From Martelella radicis (GTDB taxonomy: Bacteria; Pseudomonadota; Alphaproteobacteria; Rhizobiales; Rhizobiaceae): 64,000 nt of DNA. The stretch lies in NCBI RefSeq assembly GCF_014196625.1, contig NZ_JACIDZ010000003.1:1-64000 (forward strand), written 5' to 3'. Below, in pieces: positions 18,496 through 29,172 of this stretch. How positions within the stretch are numbered: the stretch's first letter is position 1; each line of letters opens with the position of its first letter. The notes beneath the pieces were generated by a model, which searched no databases, was not told the origin of the DNA, and saw only the letters and a list, made by a program, of their open reading frames with translations. The position numbers and the translations under genes were made by a program.

Positions 18496-18524
18496 CCCAA
18501 TCCGAAACGTCATTTCGGATTGGG
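18496..18524 (+). terminator. Perfect 12-bp hairpin between the MBL-fold gene and guaB
   Basis: CCCAATCCGAAA (18496-18507) and TTTCGGATTGGG (18513-18524) form a perfect 12-bp stem with a 5-nt loop, 36 bases after the MBL-fold stop codon. It is followed by TATTTCC rather than a clean T-run. It is a terminator candidate; it might also sit in a guaB leader. Confidence 0.55.
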
Positions 18525-18625
18525 TATTTCCAACACGTCATCTTCGTGTTACGAGCACTCGCCAACTTCCAGACTTATCTGCAAGGGACCGGACGGAACG
18601 CACCGCCCGGCCATTTCGTATTTGA

Positions 18626-21195
<2,570 letters not shown>

Positions 21196-21196
21196 C

Positions 21197-21238
21197 AAAA
21201 CCGCCGCGTGGCTGAGCCATCGCGGCGGTTCTTTTTTC
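21197..21238 (+). terminator. Intrinsic terminator, probably bidirectional
   Basis: AACCGCCGCG (21199-21208) pairs perfectly with CGCGGCGGTT (21221-21230), followed by CTTTTTT. It ends the guaB-oxidoreductase operon. On the other strand the stem is followed by TTTTGC, so it can also serve the convergent transglutaminase operon, whose last stop codon is at 21248. Confidence 0.85.
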
Positions 21239-21247
21239 TCTGGCTGC

Positions 21248-22066
21248 TCAGCTCTGGCTTTGCGACTGGCTCTGGCTGGCAACGGAGAGCTTGACGGCAA
21301 GGCTTTCCTTGCCGCCGCCGATGGTCATGCCGGAAACGGGCGCGGCATCCTTGTAGTCGAGACCGCATGCCACGCGCACATAGCGCTCGTCCGGGCAGAC
21401 CTTGTTGGCGGCGTCGAAGCCGACCCAGCCGAGGCCTTCCAGATAGCATTCCGCCCAGGCATGGCTTGCCGTCTGGTTCTCCAGATCGGGCATATAGAGA
21501 TAGCCGGAGACATAACGCGCCGGCACCTTCATCTTGCGGGCGCAGGCAATCACGATATGGGCATAGTCCTGGCAGACGCCGGATTTCGCCTCCAGAGCCT
21601 CGCCGGCCGTGGTTGCGACGCTGGTCGTGCCCGGCTTGAAGGTCATGGTCTTGTGCAGCCGCTCCATCAGGTTGTGGAGCTTGGCCAGGTTCGAATCGCC
21701 CTCGAGCTTTTCGACCAGTTTTTCGATTGCCTTGTCGGCGACCGTCAGCGGAGTCTGGCGCAGGAACAGCCAGAGCGGGATGTCTGGCGAGGCCGGGCCG
21801 AAAATGCCGTCCGTGTCGCGGGTTTCCACCGTGCCCGAGGCGATCAGGCGAACGCTCGGATGTTCCCCTTCGACGGAGACGAGCCGCACGTGGTTCTCGT
21901 ACTGGTCGGTATAGGCGACCTCGCTCTTGGCGCCCTCGATGGTCACGGCCCAGTCCCGCACCGTCTGGCCGGCCGAATCGAGCGGCGTCAGCCTCAGCCG
22001 TTGCAGCGAGAACTGAACCGGCGTCTCGTAACTGTATTCAGTCACATGGTTGATGTTCAAAAGCAT
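21248..22066 (-). CDS. Transglutaminase-like cysteine peptidase family protein
   Basis: Product of 272 residues. The N-terminal beta domain (LLNINHVTEYSYETPVQFSLQRLRLTP) is the bacterial transglutaminase-like N-domain. The catalytic core has Cys in SGVCQDYAH, His in TASHAWAECYL and Asp in VGFDAANKV, the Cys-His-Asp triad. Relatives are thought to be peptidases or amidases acting with ATP-grasp peptide synthases. The C-terminus ends in a Ser-Gln repeat (four SQ pairs and a final S), an unusual low-complexity tail. The start at 22066 is set by GAAGGGAC upstream. It is the third gene of the ATP-grasp operon. Confidence 0.87.
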   Translation of the reverse strand: MLLNINHVTEYSYETPVQFSLQRLRLTPLDSAGQTVRDWAVTIEGAKSEVAYTDQYENHVRLVSVEGEHPSVRLIASGTVETRDTDGIFGPASPDIPLWLFLRQTPLTVADKAIEKLVEKLEGDSNLAKLHNLMERLHKTMTFKPGTTSVATTAGEALEAKSGVCQDYAHIVIACARKMKVPARYVSGYLYMPDLENQTASHAWAECYLEGLGWVGFDAANKVCPDERYVRVACGLDYKDAAPVSGMTIGGGKESLAVKLSVASQSQSQSQS

Positions 22067-22097
22067 CGCGTTTGTCCCTTCACGCCTCACACGCGCG

Positions 22098-23039
22098 TCA
22101 CGCGTAGAAGCGATACCCCTCGCTGATTTGCTGACTGAGCTTGTTGTTCCGGCTGACGAAGTCCTCGAGGAACTGGTGCAGGCCGTTATCCATGATCGTT
22201 TTGATCTTCTGGCTGCGAAGCGTGCTGCGAATGGCATGCGCCGTCTCGTGCGCCTCCAGCCGCTCGCCGTAATCGGCGGCCAGATAATCGAGATTGAGCA
22301 CGATCTTCTCGTAGGAATAGGCGAGCGAGCGCGGCAACTGCACATCGAGGATCAGGAAATCGGCGATCTGGCTCGGCCGGTACTCGCCATTATGCACCCA
22401 GCCATAGGCCCGGTGGGCGGAGACCGAACGCAGGATCGATTCCCACTGAAGATTGTCGAGCGAGGTGCCGACATGGTGCACGGAGGGCAGCAGCACGTAA
22501 TATTTCACGTCGAGAATGCGGCTGGTGTTGTCCGCGCGCTCGATGAACGTGCCGATATGGGCGAAATTGTAGATCTCGTTGCGGAGCATCGATCCGTGGA
22601 ACGTGCCACGGATCAGCGCCGTCTTGTGCTTGATCAGGTCGATCGCCTTGGGCAGGTCGGCCGGCCTCAGCTTTGCCGAAAGCAGGCTGCGGCTCTCGAT
22701 CCAGCATTCATTGGTTGCCTCCCACGTCTCGCGTGTCAGCGCGGTGCGCACAAGGCGGGCATTGTTGCGGCCCGCGTCGATGCAGGAGACGACGCTGGAA
22801 GGATTGCGGCGGTCGCGCAGCAGGAAGTCGATGGCGTTGTCGGCCGTCAGCTTGCTGTGCACTTCGAAGTAGGCTTCCTGCACGCCTGCGCTCTGCAGGA
22901 TGCCATCCCAGTCGTCAGCGCCGTTGGAACGCGTCAGGGCCACGCGCTGGCCGGCATCAATCAGGCGGGCGATGTTCTCGGCGCGCTCGAAATAGCGGAA
23001 CATCCAGAACAGGCCGTTTGCGGTTTTTCCAAGCATCAT
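22098..23039 (-). CDS. Alpha-E domain protein (DUF403)
   Basis: Product of 313 residues, nearly all helical, starting LGKTANGLFWMFRYFERAENIARL, the invariant opening of alpha-E proteins. The characteristic SARTVRE-like segment appears as SCIDAGRNNARLVRTALTRETWEATNE. The family is always linked to circularly permuted ATP-grasp and transglutaminase-like genes and is proposed to assist peptide formation or modification. Its ATG overlaps the upstream gene's TGA (TGATG), so translation is coupled. An alternative ATG is one codon in. Confidence 0.9.
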   Translation of the reverse strand: MMLGKTANGLFWMFRYFERAENIARLIDAGQRVALTRSNGADDWDGILQSAGVQEAYFEVHSKLTADNAIDFLLRDRRNPSSVVSCIDAGRNNARLVRTALTRETWEATNECWIESRSLLSAKLRPADLPKAIDLIKHKTALIRGTFHGSMLRNEIYNFAHIGTFIERADNTSRILDVKYYVLLPSVHHVGTSLDNLQWESILRSVSAHRAYGWVHNGEYRPSQIADFLILDVQLPRSLAYSYEKIVLNLDYLAADYGERLEAHETAHAIRSTLRSQKIKTIMDNGLHQFLEDFVSRNNKLSQQISEGYRFYA

Positions 23040-24460
23040 CAGTCCTCCAGCACCCATGTATCCTTGGTTCCGCCGCCCTGGCTGGAATTGACCACCAGGG
23101 AGCCTTCCTTCAATGCAACACGTGTCAGCCCGCCGGGCATGATCCGCACGCGGTCCGACACCAGCACATAGGGCCTCAAGTCGACATGGCGCGGGGCGAT
23201 GCCCTTCTTGACGAGGATCGGGACGGTGGAGAGCGAAAGCGTTGGCTGGGCGATGTAGTTCGCCGGGCGGGCGCGAAGCTTGGCGGTGAAGTCCTCGAGC
23301 TCCTTCTTGCTGGCCGTCGGGCCGACGAGCATGCCGTAGCCGCCGGAGCCGTGCACTTCCTTGACCACGAGATCGGCAATGTTGTCGAGCACATAGGCGA
23401 GGCTCTCCGGCTCGGAACAGCGCCAGGTCGGCACGTTTTCGAGAAGCGGCTTCTGGCCCGTATAGAACTCGACGATTTCCGGCATGTAGGAATAGATCGC
23501 CTTGTCATCGGCAATGCCGGTGCCCGGCGCGTTGGCGATGGTCACGTGACCGGCGCGGTAGACATCCATGATGCCGGGCACGCCCAGCGCTGAATCCGGA
23601 CGGAAGGTCAGCGGATCGAGGAAGTCGTCGTCCACGCGGCGATAGATGACGTCGATCGCCTCGTAGCCGCGCGTGGTGCGCATCTTCACCTTGCCGTCGA
23701 TGACGCGCAGGTCCTGGCCCTCGACCAGTTCCACGCCCATCATGTCGGCGAGGAAGGAATGCTCGTAATAGGCGGAATTGTAGATGCCGGGCGTCAGAAC
23801 GCCGACGCGCGGACGGGTGCCGGAGAAACCGGGAGGCGCAAGCGTCGCAAGGCTCTGGCGCAGAAGCTGGGGATAGTCCTCAACGCGGCGCACCCGGTTC
23901 TTGTAGAACAGTTCGGGAAACATCTGCATCATCGTTTCCCGGTTTTCCAGCATGTAGGAAACGCCAGACGGCGTGCGGGCATTGTCCTCCAGCACGTAGA
24001 ACTGGTCCTCGCCCGTGCGCACGATGTCGGTGCCGACAATGTGGGTATAGACGCCGCCGGGCGGCTCGAAGCCGATCATCTGCGGCAGGAAGGCGTCATT
24101 CTCCTCGATCAGCCGGCGCGGCAGGCGGCCCGCCTTGATGATCTCCTGCTTGTGGTAGATGTCCTTGAGGAAGGCGTTCAGCGCAATGACGCGCTGTTCG
24201 ATGCCGGCCGCAAGCTTGCGCCATTCCCGACCGGAAATGATGCGCGGCACGATGTCGAAGGGGATCAGCTTCTCCGAGCTGTCTGCATGACCGTATACGG
24301 CGAAGGTGATGCCGGTCTTGCGGAAGATGTTCTCCGCGTCGCGCGATTTCGCGATCAGGGATGCAGGGTTCTGCTGACTGTACCAGTCATAGTAGTCCTT
24401 GTAAGGGTCGCGCGGCTGGTTGTCCGCGATCATCATTTCATCGAATGCCAAAGCGTTCAT
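23039..24460 (-). CDS. Circularly permuted ATP-grasp type 2 protein
   Basis: Product of 473 residues. The segment FDIVPRIISGREWRKLAAGIEQRVIALNAFLKDIYHKQEI is the diagnostic front end of circularly permuted ATP-grasp proteins. NARTPSGVSYMLENRETM and the C-terminal VKEVHGSGGYGMLVGP nucleotide loop complete the active site. Comparative genomics (Iyer and colleagues on ATP-grasp amidoligases) proposes that this enzyme with alpha-E and transglutaminase proteins makes or modifies a peptide; the product is unknown. The start used gives MNALAFDEMMIADNQPRDPYKDYYDW, close to homologues; a longer frame upstream reads through the promoter. Confidence 0.9.
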   Translation of the reverse strand: MNALAFDEMMIADNQPRDPYKDYYDWYSQQNPASLIAKSRDAENIFRKTGITFAVYGHADSSEKLIPFDIVPRIISGREWRKLAAGIEQRVIALNAFLKDIYHKQEIIKAGRLPRRLIEENDAFLPQMIGFEPPGGVYTHIVGTDIVRTGEDQFYVLEDNARTPSGVSYMLENRETMMQMFPELFYKNRVRRVEDYPQLLRQSLATLAPPGFSGTRPRVGVLTPGIYNSAYYEHSFLADMMGVELVEGQDLRVIDGKVKMRTTRGYEAIDVIYRRVDDDFLDPLTFRPDSALGVPGIMDVYRAGHVTIANAPGTGIADDKAIYSYMPEIVEFYTGQKPLLENVPTWRCSEPESLAYVLDNIADLVVKEVHGSGGYGMLVGPTASKKELEDFTAKLRARPANYIAQPTLSLSTVPILVKKGIAPRHVDLRPYVLVSDRVRIMPGGLTRVALKEGSLVVNSSQGGGTKDTWVLED

Positions 24461-24769
24461 CCCCCGATTGTTATTATCGCATATCAATACAACATCAGCA
24501 GTAATGCAAGGACCATGCCTTCCTGCAGATGGCGGCAAATGCATGGCCCAATACAACCAACGCGCTGAAATTCGCGCAGTTCCCCTTAAAATTAGCTGAA
24601 TAAATGGGCAAACGGCTCGTTGCGGTTGCGTATTTTTGACGCTGTCGGGATGACGCCCGTTGACGCGTGAACTGATCTAATTAAAGATTCTATATCTTAT
24701 CCAATAAGTGATTGCATCAATTCGCGAGAATGTTAACCTTCGCTTCCATTCTGGATATGGGAGGAAATA
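24461..24769. other. Divergent intergenic region, ATP-grasp operon / sialidase-like gene
   Basis: A 309-base AT-rich spacer. The only regular structure I see is a short inverted repeat AAGAT-TCTAT-ATCTT (24684-24698) on the sialidase side, too short to assign. No small gene is convincing. Confidence 0.5.
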
Positions 24770-25948
24770 ATGAAATCACGACTTAGCGTCACTCTGGGCC
24801 TTGTTGCCGCCATGCTGGCGTCCGTTTCGGCGCCGGCGCTTGCCGCCGACAAGCCTTTCACCGTCGAACCCGGCCTTGTCGACACGGCTAACGAGGATAC
24901 GCTCGGACTGGAAACGCCGGAGGGCGTGGAAACCGTAACGATCTTCGCGCCGGGCGCCGATGACTGGCAGTTCGTCAACGGCATCGTGCTGATCGAATTC
25001 AAGGGCAAGCTCTATGCCCAGTGGCAGAGTTCGAAACAGGATGAAGACGCGACCGAAACCGTGGTGGTCTACGCTGTCAGCGAGGACGGCAAGAACTGGA
25101 GCAAGCCGGTGGCGCTGACGGCGCCCTGGAACGAGGGCTATCACAGCAATGGCGGTTGGCTGACGGATGGCGAGACGCTGGTCGCCTTTCTCAATACCTG
25201 GCCAGACAGCGTGAGCCCGCGCGGCGGCCATGTGGAATACAAGACCAGCAAGGATGGCGAGACCTGGAGCAAGGCCCGGCCGGTGCTGATGGCGGATGGT
25301 TCGGAACTTATGGGCATTTTCGAGCAGGACCCGCACGCCCATTCCTCGGGCCGGATCATCAATTCGGCCCATATGCAGCCCGGTCTCACAGGGAAGCCGA
25401 TCTATACGGATGATCCGCTCGGGATTTCCGGCTGGCATGTCGGCGAGATGGAGAACCTGCCGCATGAGGGCGACATCACCCGCGAACTGGAGCCGAGCTG
25501 GTATGAACGCGCCGATGGCGCGGCCGTCATGGTATTCCGCGATCAGGGCGGTTCGTTCCTGAAGCTTGCCTCCGAAAGCACGGATGGCGGCGAGACCTGG
25601 TCCAAGCCCGTCGAAACCGAGATGCCGGATGCCCGCACCAAACAGGCCGCCGGCAATCTGCCGGATGGAACGGCCTATATGGCCGGCAGTCCGACGGGCC
25701 ACAAGGGCCGTTTCCCGCTCGCCGTGGTCACGTCAAAGGACGGCGCTCATTTCGATGAGGCGTTTCTGCTGCGCTCCACCGGCGACATGCAGGAACAGCG
25801 AGGCGAGGGGCGGGCGAAGCGTCCGGGCTATCACTACACCAAGAGCCTTGTGTGGAATGACCAGCTTTGCGTCAGCTACGCCACCAACAAGGAAGATGTC
25901 GACGTCACGTGCGTTCCGCTTTCAGCGATCACCCGCAACGGCGAGTAA
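24770..25948 (+). CDS. Secreted sialidase-like protein with Asp-box repeats
   Basis: Product of 392 residues with a signal peptide (LGLVAAMLASVSAPALAA). Four Asp-box or BNR-type motifs are visible: SEDGKNWSKP, SKDGETWSKA, STDGGETWSKP and a weaker SKDGAHF. These mark a six-bladed propeller of the exo-sialidase superfamily. No sialic-acid catabolism genes lie nearby, and the Arg triad of true sialidases cannot be verified by eye, so another glycan or a non-catalytic binding role is possible. The ribosome binding site GGGAGG is good; a strong terminator follows. It looks like a single-gene unit. Confidence 0.78.
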   Translation: MKSRLSVTLGLVAAMLASVSAPALAADKPFTVEPGLVDTANEDTLGLETPEGVETVTIFAPGADDWQFVNGIVLIEFKGKLYAQWQSSKQDEDATETVVVYAVSEDGKNWSKPVALTAPWNEGYHSNGGWLTDGETLVAFLNTWPDSVSPRGGHVEYKTSKDGETWSKARPVLMADGSELMGIFEQDPHAHSSGRIINSAHMQPGLTGKPIYTDDPLGISGWHVGEMENLPHEGDITRELEPSWYERADGAAVMVFRDQGGSFLKLASESTDGGETWSKPVETEMPDARTKQAAGNLPDGTAYMAGSPTGHKGRFPLAVVTSKDGAHFDEAFLLRSTGDMQEQRGEGRAKRPGYHYTKSLVWNDQLCVSYATNKEDVDVTCVPLSAITRNGE

Positions 25949-25969
25949 GCCGGTTTGCTTCACCAGTCG

Positions 25970-26000
25970 AAGCCCCGCCGAACCTTGGCGGGGCTTTTTT
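25970..26000 (+). terminator. Intrinsic terminator of the sialidase-like gene
   Basis: AAGCCCCGCC (25970-25979) and GGCGGGGCTT (25987-25996) form a perfect 10-bp stem with a 7-nt loop, continuing into a T-run to 26000. It touches the stop codon of the convergent SDR gene. In the minus direction only AAGCCCC precedes the loop and no T-run follows. Confidence 0.9.
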
Positions 26001-26710
26001 CATGCCGTCAGATAACCGCCGTCGACCGGCAGCGAGACGCCGGTGACGTAGCGGGCGGCATCACTTGCCAGAAACACGATTGCATCGGCGACCTCTTCGG
26101 CCTCGCCCCAGCGGCCGGCGGGAATGCGGGCCTTGATCGGATCGGAAGCCGCATGGTCGGCAAAGAGGCCGCGGCTGAGCGGCGTGACGATCCAGCCGGG
26201 CGCCACTGCGTTCACGCGGATGCCGGCTGCGGCGTATTCCTGCGCCAGCGACTTGGTCAGCTGCACGATCGCCCCCTTGCTCGCCGCATAGCCCGGCCGG
26301 TCGGCGGCGCCGAATGTGGCGTACATGGAGGCGATATTGACGATGGAGCTTCCGGCCCCAAGCTTAGGGCGGGCCAGCCGGCAGGCGTCCATCACCGAGG
26401 TGAGGTTGATCGCCATCACCTCGTCGAAGCGCGCCTTTTGCCATTCGTCGCGGTCCCGGCTGACGCCGACGCTGTTGACCAGAATGTCGATCGTCTCGAA
26501 ACCGGCGAGGAACTGCGCGAGTGCGCCCGGCTCCAGCACATTGAGTTCAACCGCGCTTACGCCTTCCGGCGCTTCCGAGGCATTGAGGCCGCACACCGTG
26601 ACATTGGCGCCGAGCGCTGCAAACCGGCGCGCGGTCGCAGCGCCAATGCCGGTGGTGCCGCCGGTGACGATGACGGTGCGGCCTGCAAAAAGTCCGGACT
26701 GGTAGGTCAT
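26000..26710 (-). CDS. SDR family NAD(P)-dependent oxidoreductase
   Basis: Classical short-chain dehydrogenase of 236 residues. The cofactor motif is TGGTTGIG; N-S-V-G-V-S replaces the usual NNAG. The catalytic Ser (NIASMYATF) lies 13 residues before Tyr in YAASK, and the C-terminal LPVDGGYLTA is typical of the FabG-like group. It is the last gene behind a Liv-type importer (15-base gap to the LivF gene). A role in oxidising an imported alcohol after or beside the GMC dehydrogenase upstream is inferred. Confidence 0.88.
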   Translation of the reverse strand: MTYQSGLFAGRTVIVTGGTTGIGAATARRFAALGANVTVCGLNASEAPEGVSAVELNVLEPGALAQFLAGFETIDILVNSVGVSRDRDEWQKARFDEVMAINLTSVMDACRLARPKLGAGSSIVNIASMYATFGAADRPGYAASKGAIVQLTKSLAQEYAAAGIRVNAVAPGWIVTPLSRGLFADHAASDPIKARIPAGRWGEAEEVADAIVFLASDAARYVTGVSLPVDGGYLTA

Positions 26711-26724
26711 GTATGCCTCATGCT

Positions 26725-27435
26725 TCAGCTTGAGAGATAGGCGCCGTGAAGGATTTCCGGCGTCGCCCTGAGTTCGGCGGAGGTGCCGGCAAAGACCAGC
26801 TTGCCGCGTTCCAGCACCAGTGCGTGGCCTGCCAGATCGAGCGCCAGATTGGCGAACTGTTCGATCAGCAGCACGCCGATGCCCGACTGCGCGGCGATCT
26901 TCAGCGCCTCGGCAAGCCGCTTGACGACAGTCGGGGCGAGGCCGAGCGACAATTCGTCGACGATCATGAAGCGCGGCTTGGCGATGAAGGCCTGGCCCAT
27001 GGCGACCATCTGCTTCTGCCCGCCCGAAAGGTTGGAAGCCAACTGGCTGCGCCGCTCGGAAAGCTCGGGGAAGATCTCGTAGACGTCCTGCAGGCTCTTG
27101 CGGCGACCGGCGGCGGAAGGATCGAGGGCGGCGACCATCAGGTTGTCCTCGACGCTCAGCTGGCCGAGAACGCGATGGCCTTCGGGCACCAGCGCGACGC
27201 CCTCGCCGCGGATGCGGTCGGGCGCGTGGCCGTTGATCGGCTTGCCGTCGAGCTTCACCGTGCCGGAGGCGATGGGAATGGCGCCCGAGAGCGCCATGAC
27301 GGTCGAGGATTTCCCCGCGCCGTTGGCGCCCAGAAGCGTGGTGATCTCGCCCGATGTGACGGCAAAGGATATCCCGTGAATGACCGGCTTGCCGCCGCGT
27401 TCGACCGTCAGCTTGTCGACTTCGATGGATGACAT
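26725..27435 (-). CDS. Branched-chain amino-acid-type ABC transporter ATPase (LivF-like)
   Basis: Cytoplasmic ATPase subunit of 236 residues. Walker A is GANGAGKSS, the signature LSGGQKQMV and Walker B FMIVDELSLGLAP. The last is characteristic of LivF, as is the LVPEGHRVLGQLSVEDNL segment. The start at 27435 gives MSSIEVDKLTVERGGK; the longer open frame overlaps the neighbouring gene and is rejected. It follows the LivG gene by one base. The importer's substrate need not be an amino acid, given the dehydrogenases in the same unit. Confidence 0.92.
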   Translation of the reverse strand: MSSIEVDKLTVERGGKPVIHGISFAVTSGEITTLLGANGAGKSSTVMALSGAIPIASGTVKLDGKPINGHAPDRIRGEGVALVPEGHRVLGQLSVEDNLMVAALDPSAAGRRKSLQDVYEIFPELSERRSQLASNLSGGQKQMVAMGQAFIAKPRFMIVDELSLGLAPTVVKRLAEALKIAAQSGIGVLLIEQFANLALDLAGHALVLERGKLVFAGTSAELRATPEILHGAYLSS

Positions 27436-27436
27436 G

Positions 27437-28141
27437 TCACAATTCTCCGAGATAGGCACGGCGCACGTCGGGGTCTTCCAGGACCTCTTCCGTGGGCCCC
27501 AGCGCCAGCTTCTTGCCGTAGTCGAGCACCAGGGTTTCGCTGCACATGGCGCGAATGAGATCGACATCGTGGTCGATGACGAGAACCTGTGCGCCGTAGG
27601 CATCGGGGATATTCAGCACGCATTCGCGCAGCCTGGCGCTTTCCTCGTCTGTCAGTCCGGCGGCCGGCTCGTCCAGCAGGATCAGCTTCGGCTTGCCGAC
27701 GACGCATTTGCCGAGCTCGACCATGCGCCGCTGGAAGAGGTTGAGCGCGCTGCCGGAACTCTCCGCCACGCTTGCCAGGCCGGTGAATTCGAGCGCCTTG
27801 TCGACGCTTTCATAACGGTGGCCGACATGCATCACATTGTCGGCGATGGCGATCAGGTTGTCGCGCACCGTCAGGTCTTCCACCACCTGTTCCGTCTGGA
27901 ACGAGCGGCGCAGCCCCGCGCGCACCCGCTGCAGCGGTTTCAGCCGTAGAAGATCGGCGCCGTTCAGCCGCACCTTGCCGTGGGACGGCGTAACAAAGCC
28001 CGACAGGACGTTGAGCAGGGTGGTCTTGCCGGCGCCATTGGGACCGATCAGGCCCGAAATCGGCGCGGTCAATTTTGCCGAAAGGTCGCTGATCGGGCGC
28101 ACGCCGCCGAATTCAACGAGAAGGTCGGAAATCTCGATCAT
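27437..28141 (-). CDS. Liv-type ABC transporter ATPase (LivG-like), degenerate signature
   Basis: ATPase subunit of 234 residues. Walker A is GPNGAGKTT, and Walker B with D-loop is LILLDEPAAGLTDEES, as in LivG. The ABC signature is unusual: where LSGGQ or the LivG form is expected, the sequence reads LNLFQRRMVELGKCV, without the two glycines. Partner LivF has a normal signature, so one of the two ATP sites of the heterodimer may be non-canonical. The start overlaps the LivM stop (ATGA). Confidence 0.9.
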   Translation of the reverse strand: MIEISDLLVEFGGVRPISDLSAKLTAPISGLIGPNGAGKTTLLNVLSGFVTPSHGKVRLNGADLLRLKPLQRVRAGLRRSFQTEQVVEDLTVRDNLIAIADNVMHVGHRYESVDKALEFTGLASVAESSGSALNLFQRRMVELGKCVVGKPKLILLDEPAAGLTDEESARLRECVLNIPDAYGAQVLVIDHDVDLIRAMCSETLVLDYGKKLALGPTEEVLEDPDVRRAYLGEL

Positions 28142-29172
28142 CGCGCCGCTCCCTTCGACATGAGGCCCTGGACGCGGCCGATCAGGGCGGAGATCTGCCC
28201 TGCGATGCCGCTCGGTGCTGTTGCCAGCGCATGGAAAAGCGCGATGCCAAAAATGCCGATGGTGACATAGCCGTCAATGCCGAGATCGGTCAGCAGCGCC
28301 GGAAGCGCCCGCAGCAGCAGGCCGGCAATCAGAGCGCCGTACCAGTTGAACACGCCGCCGACGATGGCAAGAGCAAAGAGATTGAGACTTTCGAAAGCGG
28401 AGAAGGCGCGTCCGTCCAACTGGCCGACATTGCCCGCCAGAAGCCCGCCGGCAATGCCCGCCAGAAAGCCGGAGAGCGCAAAGGCCCAGGCCTTGTAGAG
28501 CAGCACGTTGACGCCGGAGGAAACGGCGACCGTCTGGCCCTTGCGGATCAGCGCCCAGGCGCGGCCCGGCCTGGTGAAGCGGTGGACGCGCGCGATCGCC
28601 AGGCAGATGGCGGCAATCACGCAGACATAGATGAAATAGGCAAGCTGGCCGTCGGCCATGCCGGGACGCGGCAGCATGGCTCGCTCGGAACCGTTGGCGC
28701 GACCGAGGAAGCCTGCGCCGCCATCGGGAAAGCCCCATGCGCTGATCACGGTCTGGAACCCTCCGGCAAGCATCAGCGTGACCAGCGCCAGGTAAAGCCC
28801 GCGCAGTCTTAAGGCGGGAATGCCGAAGACGAGGCCGGCAAGGGCCGCGCCGACGCCGCCCGAAAGCAGGCTGATTTCGAACGGCACATGGAAGGCGTGG
28901 CCGACGCGCAGCGTCACCCAGCCGCCGACGCCGACGAGGGAAAACTGGCAGAGCGTCACCAGACCAAGCTGGCCGTAAAGCACGGAAATCCCGGTGATGG
29001 AAAGCGACAGCGCAACGGCCGAGGTGATCGCCGAGAGCCAGAAGGCATTGGCGGTGACGGCGACGACGGCGGCGAAGACCGCCATCACCACGGGAATGAC
29101 GATGATCTGGCCGTGCGCGTGGGAAACGGCGGTCAGCGAGCGGGGAGATGAATAGGTCTGTTCCATGGCCAT
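28138..29172 (-). CDS. Liv-type ABC transporter permease (LivM-like)
   Basis: Membrane permease of 344 residues with about nine or ten hydrophobic segments. The EAA-like cytoplasmic loop reads GRAWALIRKGQTVAVSSGVNVLLYKAWAFALSGFLAGIAGGLLA, matching LivM. It starts with ATG at 29172, overlapping the stop codon of the LivH gene (TAATG), and overlaps the LivG start by four bases, so the operon is tightly coupled. Confidence 0.92.
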   Translation of the reverse strand: MAMEQTYSSPRSLTAVSHAHGQIIVIPVVMAVFAAVVAVTANAFWLSAITSAVALSLSITGISVLYGQLGLVTLCQFSLVGVGGWVTLRVGHAFHVPFEISLLSGGVGAALAGLVFGIPALRLRGLYLALVTLMLAGGFQTVISAWGFPDGGAGFLGRANGSERAMLPRPGMADGQLAYFIYVCVIAAICLAIARVHRFTRPGRAWALIRKGQTVAVSSGVNVLLYKAWAFALSGFLAGIAGGLLAGNVGQLDGRAFSAFESLNLFALAIVGGVFNWYGALIAGLLLRALPALLTDLGIDGYVTIGIFGIALFHALATAPSGIAGQISALIGRVQGLMSKGAAR

